This document shows, piece by piece, positions 50,013-57,291 of a stretch of DNA of 64,000 bases. The DNA is from Amycolatopsis antarctica. Its GTDB lineage: Bacteria > Actinomycetota > Actinomycetes > Mycobacteriales > Pseudonocardiaceae. A program made the position numbers and the translations under genes. Position 1 is the first letter of the stretch. Each line of letters begins with the position of its first letter. The notes beneath the pieces are model-generated. The model was not told where the DNA came from, did no database searches, and saw only the letters and a program-made list of their open reading frames with translations. Where the stretch lies: NCBI RefSeq assembly GCF_002262875.1, contig NZ_NKYE01000001.1, forward strand, positions 620,001 to 684,000. The letters run 5' to 3'.

Positions 50013-50330
50013 ATGACCACCATCCTCGACGCCGCCGAGCCACTGCCGGGCGCGAGTCCGCTGTCCTCGGCGAGCCTGCGTTACCTGGTGCATCAGCCGA
50101 CCACGGCTGACCGGCCTGGGCCGGACACGAACCGTCCGTTCGGGTTGCGCGGTGCCACGCCGGTCGACACGCCGGTGCGGCGGGAGTTCCAGTATTGCCC
50201 CGAGAAGCAGGTCGCCGTCGATGAGCACGGCCGGCCGCTGATCGAGACGATGGGCAAGGACTGGAAGACCAAGTCCTCCACCGACGGTGACGAGGGCCCG
50301 GAGGAGAACTGGGGCTGGGAAGAATCATGA
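50013..50330 (+). CDS. Putative ATP-grasp-modified RiPP precursor (graspetide)
   Basis: The 105-residue protein has the family leader motif RPFGLR at residues 41-46 (recognised by the ATP-grasp enzyme), then EFQYCPEKQVAVDEHGRP. The C-terminal candidate core spans residues 78-105, with Thr/Ser donors (T79, T86, S88, S89, T90) and many acidic acceptors (D83, D91, D93, E94, E97, E98, E103, E104). D91-G92 is an Asp-Gly site suited to aspartimide formation. The ribosome-binding site AAGGAG precedes ATG 50013. The stop codon overlaps the next gene's ATG. The ring pattern cannot be read from sequence. Confidence 0.88.
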   Translation: MTTILDAAEPLPGASPLSSASLRYLVHQPTTADRPGPDTNRPFGLRGATPVDTPVRREFQYCPEKQVAVDEHGRPLIETMGKDWKTKSSTDGDEGPEENWGWEES

Positions 50331-51310
50331 CCAGCACGCCGGGAACGGTGGTGATCTTCGCCCAGGAGGCCGACGCTCCGGTCGACGCCGTCGTCCGTGA
50401 ACTCGACCGGCACGGAGTGGAGGTGTTCAGGGCCGACACCGCCTGGTTTCCCCAGCACCTGTCGCTGGACGCCCGCATCCAGGGCGACGGCCAGTGGCAC
50501 GGCGTGTTGTTCACCGAGCGCCGCGCCGTCGAGCTGACCGACATCGCCTCGATTTGGTATCGCGACCCGTCGGCCTTCGCGTTCCCGGCGACGCTGACTG
50601 AGGTCGAGCGCGCCTACGCCCACCGCGAGGCTCGGCTCGGCTTCGGCGGTGTTCTCGCCGCGCTGCCGGTGGGCTGGGTCAACCATCCCAACCGGGCCGC
50701 GGATGCGATGTTCAAACCCCTCCAGCTCGCCACCGCCGCGGCCTGCGGATTGAACGTCGCACCGACTCTGGTCACCAACTCGCCGGCGACCGCGTCCCGG
50801 TTTGCCCGCGAACACGGCGTCGGCGACACGATCTGCAAGTCGTTCGGGCCGAACACCATCACCGAAGGCGGCCGGCTCAAGATCGCCTACACCCGCCGCC
50901 TCGCCGAGACCGACCTCGGCGAGTTGGACGGGGTCGCCTCGACCGCCACCCAGCTGCAACGCTGGGTGGACAAAACCCACGAAGCACGGGTGATCGTGCT
51001 CGGCGAGCGCATGTTCACCATCACGATCACCGCGGACTCCCCGGCAGCACATGTGGACTGGCGGGCCGATTTCACCGCGCTGCGCTACCAGCTTGTCGAC
51101 ACGCCGTCGGATGTTGAGAAGGGACTGCGCCGCTACATGGATACCCTGGGTTTGGCCTATGCCGCGGTGGATTTCGCGATCGAGCAGGACCGTTACTGGT
51201 TCCTCGAAAGCAACTCGTCCGGCCAGTACGGCTGGTTGGAAGCTCAGACCGGGGCACCGATCACCGCGGCCCTGGCCGACCTGCTCACCCACTCAAGGGG
51301 ACGCTCGTGA
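50327..51310 (+). CDS. ATP-grasp peptide maturase (graspetide macrocyclase)
   Basis: The 327-residue enzyme is an ATP-grasp ligase of the RiPP-maturase type. Visible elements are IASIWYRDPSAF, VNHPNRAADAMFKPLQ, the ATP-binding ICKSFGPNTI, VDKTHEARVIVLGERMFT and the metal-binding WFLESNSSGQYGWLE near the C-terminus. It activates an acidic side chain of the precursor as an acyl phosphate and joins it to a Thr/Ser (ester) or Lys (amide). The ATG overlaps the precursor stop (ATGA), so it is coupled to it. Confidence 0.92.
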   Translation: MTSTPGTVVIFAQEADAPVDAVVRELDRHGVEVFRADTAWFPQHLSLDARIQGDGQWHGVLFTERRAVELTDIASIWYRDPSAFAFPATLTEVERAYAHREARLGFGGVLAALPVGWVNHPNRAADAMFKPLQLATAAACGLNVAPTLVTNSPATASRFAREHGVGDTICKSFGPNTITEGGRLKIAYTRRLAETDLGELDGVASTATQLQRWVDKTHEARVIVLGERMFTITITADSPAAHVDWRADFTALRYQLVDTPSDVEKGLRRYMDTLGLAYAAVDFAIEQDRYWFLESNSSGQYGWLEAQTGAPITAALADLLTHSRGRS

Positions 51311-52539
51311 CCAAGCCCAACACCATCAGGGGCGACTGGGAGCCGCACGCCGGGCGGCTCGCCGACGAGTTGGCCGCGGCGGGCAAGCTCACCGAACCGC
51401 GCCTGGCCGAGGCGGTCCGAGCGGTTCCCCGACACGCCTTCGTCCCCACCTACCACCAGCAGACCGCGGATGGCAGCTGGGCGCGGTGCGTCAGCGTCGA
51501 CGACCTCGCCTCCGTCTACGCGAACACCGCGCTGATCACCGCGCTGGCTCCGGCCGCGACCGGCGGGACGACGGTGCTGTCCTCGTCGACCCAGCCAGGG
51601 TTGATGACCCGCATGATCGAAGCTCTGCACCTCATCGACGGGGCGCGGGTGCTGGAAGTCGGCACCGGCACCGGCTACAACGCCGGCCTCCTGGCGCACC
51701 GGCTCGGCGACGGGCAGGTCTACTCGGTCGACGTCGAAGCCGACCTCGTCGAGCTGGCCCGCCAACGGCTGGCCGGACTCGGCTACCACCCGACGCTCGT
51801 CGCCGGCGACGGCGCGGCCGGCCTGCCCGAGCACGCGCCGTTCCACGCGATCATCGCTACCTGCGCCGTCCCCGCTATCCCATGGGCCTGGGTCGAGCAG
51901 GTCCGGCCCGGCGGCGTGATCCTGAGCGACCTCAAACCCGCGCCCGGCGCCGGCAGCCTCGTCCGCCTCACCCGCCGCGACGACGATCGCGCGGAAGGCC
52001 GCTTCGACGCGACCTACGCCGCGTTCATGGACCTGCGCCACACCGCGGGCAACAACCCTGCCGGGTTCCGCGTCGAGCGCGACCACGACCGGGCCGAGTA
52101 CCGCACCACCAGCCTGGACCCGAACACCCCCTGGGCATCGCTGCTGGTCTGGTTCCTCGCCTCCTTCGACCTCGGCCCCGAGATCGCCTACGGCTACACA
52201 CTCCCCGAAGGCGGCAAGATCCCCGCCCACAGCGACACCGTGCCGACCGCGTCGTGGATCGCCACCCCGGACGGCTCTTGGGCCGAGATCACCCTCGCCG
52301 CCCAGAACGGACAGCACGAGGTCGCTGAAGGCGGGCCCCGCCGCCTCTGGCGGCTCATCGAGAACGCCTACGACACCTGGACCGACCTCGGCCGGCCCGG
52401 CTGGGACTCCTTCGGACTCACCGTCACACCCGGCACGCACACCGTCTGGTTCGACCAACCTGACAGTGAGCACACCTGGTACCTCGCGGCCCCTGTCGAC
52501 GATGGTGAGAAGTTCGGTGCTGCGGGCCGAGCTGTCTGA
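51307..52539 (+). CDS. PIMT-like O-methyltransferase of the graspetide cluster
   Basis: The 410-residue protein has an N-terminal protein-L-isoaspartate O-methyltransferase-type domain: VPRHAFVPTY, SSSTQPGLMTRMIEAL and the SAM loop VLEVGTGTGYNAGLL near residue 115. A C-terminal extension of about 180 residues is specific to ATP-grasp-linked enzymes. In the fuscimiditide and amycolimiditide systems, such PIMT homologs methylate a core Asp that then closes to an aspartimide. Its GTG overlaps the ATP-grasp stop (GTGA). Confidence 0.9.
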   Translation: MTKPNTIRGDWEPHAGRLADELAAAGKLTEPRLAEAVRAVPRHAFVPTYHQQTADGSWARCVSVDDLASVYANTALITALAPAATGGTTVLSSSTQPGLMTRMIEALHLIDGARVLEVGTGTGYNAGLLAHRLGDGQVYSVDVEADLVELARQRLAGLGYHPTLVAGDGAAGLPEHAPFHAIIATCAVPAIPWAWVEQVRPGGVILSDLKPAPGAGSLVRLTRRDDDRAEGRFDATYAAFMDLRHTAGNNPAGFRVERDHDRAEYRTTSLDPNTPWASLLVWFLASFDLGPEIAYGYTLPEGGKIPAHSDTVPTASWIATPDGSWAEITLAAQNGQHEVAEGGPRRLWRLIENAYDTWTDLGRPGWDSFGLTVTPGTHTVWFDQPDSEHTWYLAAPVDDGEKFGAAGRAV

Positions 52540-52690
52540 TGTGGCCCGCGGGCGGACGCGGCGAATCCTGGCTTCGGGAACGGTGGTGTGGGACCGGCCG
52601 GACGAACGCTCCGGCCCCGCGGGCCCGCATCGGAGCGGCACGCCTGGTGGCCCCTGCTTGCGACCGTTCAGCCGCTGCCGTTCATGGGCG

Positions 52691-53260
52691 TCAGGCGGTG
52701 GTCGGCTCCGTCGCCGCTGCGCGGCTGGTGGCGGTCGTGTCCCGATTCCGGGTGCCCCACCAGTAGTAGGTCATGCCCGCCCCCAGCAACATGCCTGCCG
52801 TTTTGGCCGCCGCCGAGTCCAGGGTCACGGTCAGTGCGAACACCGCCTGCGTGGCCTCCGTGAGCAGGGCGATCGCGGCGGCGGCACCGAACAGCAGCCG
52901 TGGTCGGCGTAGCGGTGCCGAACGCAGCGGTATCAGCGCGCCCAGCGGTATCAGGATCAGGAAGTTGCCCAGCAGCGGCCACATGCTCGTTTCTCCGGCG
53001 AGGACCGGGCCGAGGTCGGCGCCGGGTATCAGGTCGATCGAAGCGCCGCCCGAGCGGGAACTCGGCCACATCGTCACCATCAGCACCGGCAACACCGCCA
53101 GCACGACTCCGATGTCGAGCAGCGAACGACGCCACGCCAGCCGTTCCGGCATCCGCTTCCGCCGGCGAACGGCAAGCCCCCACACCACCAGTGCCGCTAT
53201 CGGAAACCCGACAGCGGCGAGGTTCGTCAGCTCCTGCAGAAAACTGGCCAGTTGACGCAT
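52691..53260 (-). CDS. VanZ-like membrane protein
   Basis: The 189-residue protein has five or so helices with the VanZ-like pattern NFLILIPLGALIPLRSAPLR and LTEATQAVFALTVTLDSAAA. VanZ proteins are linked to teicoplanin resistance in enterococci; here the role is unknown. Start ATG 53260 has a GGGAGGGATG site. It lies convergent to the graspetide operon; whether it is part of that system is unclear. Confidence 0.82.
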   Translation of the reverse strand: MRQLASFLQELTNLAAVGFPIAALVVWGLAVRRRKRMPERLAWRRSLLDIGVVLAVLPVLMVTMWPSSRSGGASIDLIPGADLGPVLAGETSMWPLLGNFLILIPLGALIPLRSAPLRRPRLLFGAAAAIALLTEATQAVFALTVTLDSAAAKTAGMLLGAGMTYYWWGTRNRDTTATSRAAATEPTTA

Positions 53261-53379
53261 GACATCCCTCCCTCGTCGACCCACCCTCAGCGGCGTCCAG
53301 TCTCGCAGCGCACCTTTCCAAAGCGGAGAACCACGGACGTTCGCGCGCGTCGGAGGGCGCGCCGGACGACAGTCGCGGC

Positions 53380-53436
53380 CCGCAATATGTCGACGAATTG
53401 CGGTCCCGGTGCGCGCAATATGGCGACGTATTGCGG
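53380..53436. repeat. Second pair of 24-bp near-palindromes, 33 bp apart (locus B)
   Basis: Copies at 53380-53403 (CCGCAATATGTC-GACGAATTGCGG) and 53413-53436 (GCGCAATATGGC-GACGTATTGCGG) each differ from the locus A unit by one or two bases. They are in the same orientation and again start exactly 33 bp apart. The pair lies between the VanZ-like and M16 peptidase genes, 7.2 kb from locus A. Confidence 0.9.
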
Positions 53437-53554
53437 TGGTGGCTGGGCCACGGCGCCCGGCCGGGTGGCATCCGCGGGTAGGCCGGGCAGAGGTTCGCCG
53501 GGGAGGGTCCCCGCCTGGGCGCGGCGAAGTCGCCGGAACCCGTAGGGTGGGCGC

Positions 53555-54841
53555 ATGGCCGTTCCGGAATTGCACCGTTACACCCTCGACAACGGTTTGC
53601 GCGTGGTGCTGGCACCCGACGCGAGCGCACCGGTCGTGGGCGTCAGCGTGCACTACGACGTCGGGTTCCGCTCCGAGCCGGAAGGGCGCACCGGATTCGC
53701 GCACCTGTTCGAGCATCTGATGTTCCAGGGCAGCGAGAGTCTGGAGAAGCTCGCGCACTTCCGCCATGTGCAGGGAGCGGGCGGCACCTTCAACGGCTCC
53801 ACCCACCCGGACTACACCGACTACTTCGAGGTGCTGCCCTCCGCCGCGCTGGAGCGGGCGCTGTTCCTCGAGGCCGACCGGATGCGGGCGCCGAAGCTCA
53901 CCGAGGAGAACCTGGCCAACCAGATCGACGTGGTGAAGGAGGAGATTCGCCTCAACGTGCTGAACCGGCCGTACGGCGGGTTCCCGTGGATCCTCCTCCC
54001 GCCGGTGCTGTACTCCACGTTCCCCAACGCGCACAACGGTTACGGTGACTTCACCGACCTGGAACAGGCGTCCCTCGAGGACTGCGCGGCCTTCTTCGAC
54101 ACCTACTACGCCCCGGCCAACGCGGTGCTCACCATCGCCGGTGACTTCACCGTCGAGCAGGCCCGCGAGCTGATCGAGAAGCACTTCGGCGACGTGCCCG
54201 CGCGGCCGAAACCGCAGCGTCCCTCGTTCGCCGAGCCGCCGCCGTCCGGGGAGGTGCGCGGCACCGAGACCGACCCGCACGCGCCGCTGCCCGCACTGGC
54301 CATCGGCTACCGGATGCCGGACCCGATCAACGAGCTGGACGGCTACCTGGCCCACCTGGTGCTGGCCGCGCTGCTCACCGACGGCGACGGGGCGCGCCTG
54401 CAGCAGCGCCTCGTGCACCGGGAGCCGATCGTCAACGACATCAACGCCGGCGCCGGGCTTTTCGGTCCCTTCGAGGCCCGCGACCCGGACACCTTCGTGA
54501 TCACCGCGATCCACTCGCCGGAGGTCACGCCGGAGCGGATCCTCGCCGCCGTCGACGCCGAACTCGACGAGCTGGCCGCCAACCCGCCGGGGGAACAGGA
54601 ACTGGCCAAGGTCACCGCACGGTGGACCTCCGGGCTGCACTCCGAGCACGACCGCCTGGTCTCGCGCACCCTCGCCCTCGGCTCCTTCGAACTGCTCTAC
54701 GGCGACGCCTCCCTCGTCTACGGCCTGGCCGACCGCATCGCCGGGGTCGCAGCCACCGATGTCGCCGCCGCCGCGAAGGCGCTCCGTCCGGATTCACGCG
54801 CCGTGCTGGTGATCCAGCCCAGCCAGGAAGGTTCCCAGTGA
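53555..54841 (+). CDS. M16 family zinc metallopeptidase, catalytic subunit type
   Basis: The 428-residue protein has the inverted zinc motif HLFEH at residues 50-54 (HxxEH) with the downstream Glu in VVKEEIRLNVL near residue 131. This is the active pattern of mitochondrial processing-peptidase beta-like proteins. It cleaves peptides or small proteins as a heterodimer with the next gene's product. A -10-like TAGGGT ends 6 nt before the ATG, suggesting a leaderless mRNA. The stop overlaps the next GTG. Confidence 0.92.
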   Translation: MAVPELHRYTLDNGLRVVLAPDASAPVVGVSVHYDVGFRSEPEGRTGFAHLFEHLMFQGSESLEKLAHFRHVQGAGGTFNGSTHPDYTDYFEVLPSAALERALFLEADRMRAPKLTEENLANQIDVVKEEIRLNVLNRPYGGFPWILLPPVLYSTFPNAHNGYGDFTDLEQASLEDCAAFFDTYYAPANAVLTIAGDFTVEQARELIEKHFGDVPARPKPQRPSFAEPPPSGEVRGTETDPHAPLPALAIGYRMPDPINELDGYLAHLVLAALLTDGDGARLQQRLVHREPIVNDINAGAGLFGPFEARDPDTFVITAIHSPEVTPERILAAVDAELDELAANPPGEQELAKVTARWTSGLHSEHDRLVSRTLALGSFELLYGDASLVYGLADRIAGVAATDVAAAAKALRPDSRAVLVIQPSQEGSQ

Positions 54842-56232
54842 CGTCGACCCCCGCCGCCCACCGCACCGCCGAGGAGATCGGCCGCACCCCCGCGGGCCCG
54901 CGCCCGCTGCCGCCGCTGGGTGACCAGCGGGGCGCGGCCAATCTGGCGCACTCCGACACCATGCTCGGCAACGGGCTGCGCGTCGTGGCCGTGCGCAAGG
55001 ACAACGTGCCGCTGGTGGAGTTCCGGCTGGCGATCCCGTTCGCGGGGGCCGATCCCGCGCACCCGGCGATCGCCGAGGTGCTCGCCGAGACCGTGCTCAC
55101 CGGAACCGCCCGCCGCGACCGGGTCGCGATCGACACCGAGCTGGCGCTGATCGGCGCCGAGCTGGGTTCCGGGGTCGACCCCGAGCGGCTGACGATCGTC
55201 GGCGGTGCGCTCGCCTCCGGCCTGCCCACCCTGCTCGACGTGCTCGCCGACGTGCTCACCTCCGCGGCCTACGCCGACGCCGAGGTCGCCCGTGAGTCCG
55301 AGCGTCTGGTGGAGCGGCTGGCCGTGGCCCGCACGCAGCCCCGGATCATCGCCAGGGAAGCCCTGCAGACCAGGCGTTACGGCACCCACCAGTACACCCG
55401 CGAGGTACCGAAAGCCGAGGACGTCGCGCAGGTGACCGCGGAGCAGGTGCGCGCGCTGCACGCCGCCGCGGTACTGCCGCGCGGGGCGACGCTGGTCATC
55501 GTCGGCGACCTCGACCCGGAGACCATCCCGGCCACGCTGGAATCCGCGCTCGGCGGCTGGTCCGCCGACGGGGCCGCCTCGGTGCTGCCCGCGCTGCCGG
55601 AACTGGCGGGCGGGGACGTGCTGCTGGTGCCCAGGGCCGGTGCGGTGCAGTCGCAGATCCGGCTGTCGGCCCGCTCGCTGCCGCGCACCGACCCCCGGTA
55701 CGCCGCGCTGCAGCTCGCCAACCTGGCCTTCGGCGGCTACTTCTCCTCGCGGCTGGTGGAGAACATCCGGGAGGACAAGGGATACACCTACGGCGCGCAC
55801 TCCGGGTTCGAGTTCACCGGCGACTCCGCGACCGTGCAGGTCGAGGCCGACACCGCCAGCGACGTCACCGCCGCGGCACTGCTGGAGATCCGCTACGAGC
55901 TGGCGAAGTTCGGCGTGGTCCCGCCCTCGGACGCCGATGTGGAGAGCGTCCGCCAGTACGCGATCGGGACCCTGCAGATCGCGATGTCCTCGCAGAGCGG
56001 ACTCGCCGGGCAGCTCTCCGCGCTGACCTCGGTCGGACTGGGCATGGACTGGCTGCTCGGTCATCCGGCGCGGCTCGCCGCGGTGACCACCGAGCAGGTC
56101 GCCGAGGTGGCACTGGAGTTCTTCGCTCCGGCCGCCTTCACCGGCGTCGTGGTGGGAGACGCCGCGCTGCTCGGCAAGCACCTCACCGCGCTCGGCGGCG
56201 TCACCGTGCCCGGCTACGACACGGCGTCGTGA
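54838..56232 (+). CDS. M16 family peptidase-like protein, non-catalytic subunit type
   Basis: The 464-residue protein has the M16 fold (DTMLGNGLRVVAVRKDNVPL, LANLAFGGYFSSRLVENIRE, DKGYTYGAHSGFEF). At the position of HxxEH it reads HPAIAEVLAE, lacking the zinc ligands. This matches the alpha-like, substrate-binding partner of M16 heterodimers. GTG 54838 overlaps the previous stop (GTGA), so the two subunits are made together. nudC overlaps its stop in turn. Confidence 0.92.
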   Translation: MTSTPAAHRTAEEIGRTPAGPRPLPPLGDQRGAANLAHSDTMLGNGLRVVAVRKDNVPLVEFRLAIPFAGADPAHPAIAEVLAETVLTGTARRDRVAIDTELALIGAELGSGVDPERLTIVGGALASGLPTLLDVLADVLTSAAYADAEVARESERLVERLAVARTQPRIIAREALQTRRYGTHQYTREVPKAEDVAQVTAEQVRALHAAAVLPRGATLVIVGDLDPETIPATLESALGGWSADGAASVLPALPELAGGDVLLVPRAGAVQSQIRLSARSLPRTDPRYAALQLANLAFGGYFSSRLVENIREDKGYTYGAHSGFEFTGDSATVQVEADTASDVTAAALLEIRYELAKFGVVPPSDADVESVRQYAIGTLQIAMSSQSGLAGQLSALTSVGLGMDWLLGHPARLAAVTTEQVAEVALEFFAPAAFTGVVVGDAALLGKHLTALGGVTVPGYDTAS

Positions 56233-57278
56233 CCGCACCGTTCCAGCTCGACGCGCTGCCGACCCTTTCACGGTCCACTGTGGACCGTGAGGAGACGCTG
56301 CGAACCGAACCGGACCGGCTGGCACGCCGCTGGCCGGACGCCCGCGTGGTCGAACTGGACCGCTCCGGGCGGACGCCCGTGCGTGCAGCGGGCACCTCCG
56401 GTCTCCGGCCCGGCGGGTCGGCGCTGGCCACCCGCAAGGCGCTCGACTACGGCGACACGATCCCGGACGAGGCGATGTTCCTCGGGCAGTGGAGCGACAC
56501 CGACTACTGGACGATGCCGGGCGATCCCGCCGAGGACGTCGAACGCGGCGCCGCCCGGATCGCCGGTAGCTGGGGCGTGCTGGAGGAGGTACCGGAGGTC
56601 GGCGGTGAGCTGTGGGTCGACCTGCGCGGCTTCGGCGACCTGCTCGACGACACCTCCGCCGGACTGTTCACCACCGCGCAGGCACTGGCGAACTGGCACC
56701 GCCGCGCGAGGTTCTGCGCGGTCTGCGGCGGGCACACGGCGCGCCGCCAGTTCGGCTGGGCCTCGCACTGCGAGCAGTGCGGACGCGAGGAGTACCCGCG
56801 CACCGACCCGGCCGTGATCTGCCTGGTGCACGACGAGGCCGGGGTGAACGGCGAGCACGTTCTCCTTGCGCGGCAACCGATCTGGCCCGTCGGCCGGTAC
56901 TCGGTGCTGGCCGGTTTCGTCGAGGCCGGCGAATCGCTGGAGGGCTGCGTCGAGCGGGAGATCCGCGAGGAGGTCGGCGCCGAGGTGCGCGACATCCGCT
57001 ACCTGGGCAGCCAGCCGTGGCCGTTCCCGCGCTCGATCATGCTCGGCTTCACCGCCCGCGCCGACCGCTGCGCCCCGCTCACGCCCGCCGACGACGAGAT
57101 CGAGGAGGCGTTCTGGGTGTCCCGCGCGGAGGTCCGCGCAGCCTTCGCGAACAGCAGGCTCCGTGAGCCCGGCGCCGTGCCGACCCCCATCGCCGGTGGT
57201 GCGGCCGGACTGGTGCTGCCCGGCAACTCCTCGATCGCGCGCGTCATGCTCGACGCCTGGGCCCGCGCCGAGCCGTGA
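56229..57278 (+). CDS. nudC: NAD(+)/NADH diphosphatase NudC
   Basis: The 349-residue protein has the NudC zinc ribbon CAVCGG-n13-CEQC (about residues 162-181), the Nudix box GFVEAGESLEGCVEREIREE and the diagnostic SQPWPFPRSIMLGF after it. It hydrolyses NADH to NMNH and AMP and can remove NAD caps from RNA. The start GTG 56229 overlaps the M16 stop (GTGA). It corresponds to Rv3199c in the conserved block. A 23-bp perfect palindrome lies near its 5' end. Confidence 0.95.
   Translation: MTAPFQLDALPTLSRSTVDREETLRTEPDRLARRWPDARVVELDRSGRTPVRAAGTSGLRPGGSALATRKALDYGDTIPDEAMFLGQWSDTDYWTMPGDPAEDVERGAARIAGSWGVLEEVPEVGGELWVDLRGFGDLLDDTSAGLFTTAQALANWHRRARFCAVCGGHTARRQFGWASHCEQCGREEYPRTDPAVICLVHDEAGVNGEHVLLARQPIWPVGRYSVLAGFVEAGESLEGCVEREIREEVGAEVRDIRYLGSQPWPFPRSIMLGFTARADRCAPLTPADDEIEEAFWVSRAEVRAAFANSRLREPGAVPTPIAGGAAGLVLPGNSSIARVMLDAWARAEP
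56269..56291. repeat. Perfect 23-bp palindrome inside nudC
   Basis: TCACGGTCCAC-T-GTGGACCGTGA is a perfect odd-length palindrome. It contains the recurrent GTCCACTGTGGAC element (56273-56285) and encodes R-S-T-V-D-R in nudC. It is the longest of the GTCCAC-type sites in this window. Confidence 0.9.
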
Positions 57279-57291
57279 TCCGGTGCCACGC

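Noticed and set aside
52691..54649. A long minus-strand open frame covering the M16 gene and the VanZ-like gene
   Set aside because: Only its last 189 codons (VanZ-like, with their own ATG and ribosome-binding site) resemble a protein; the rest is antisense to a clear M16 peptidase.
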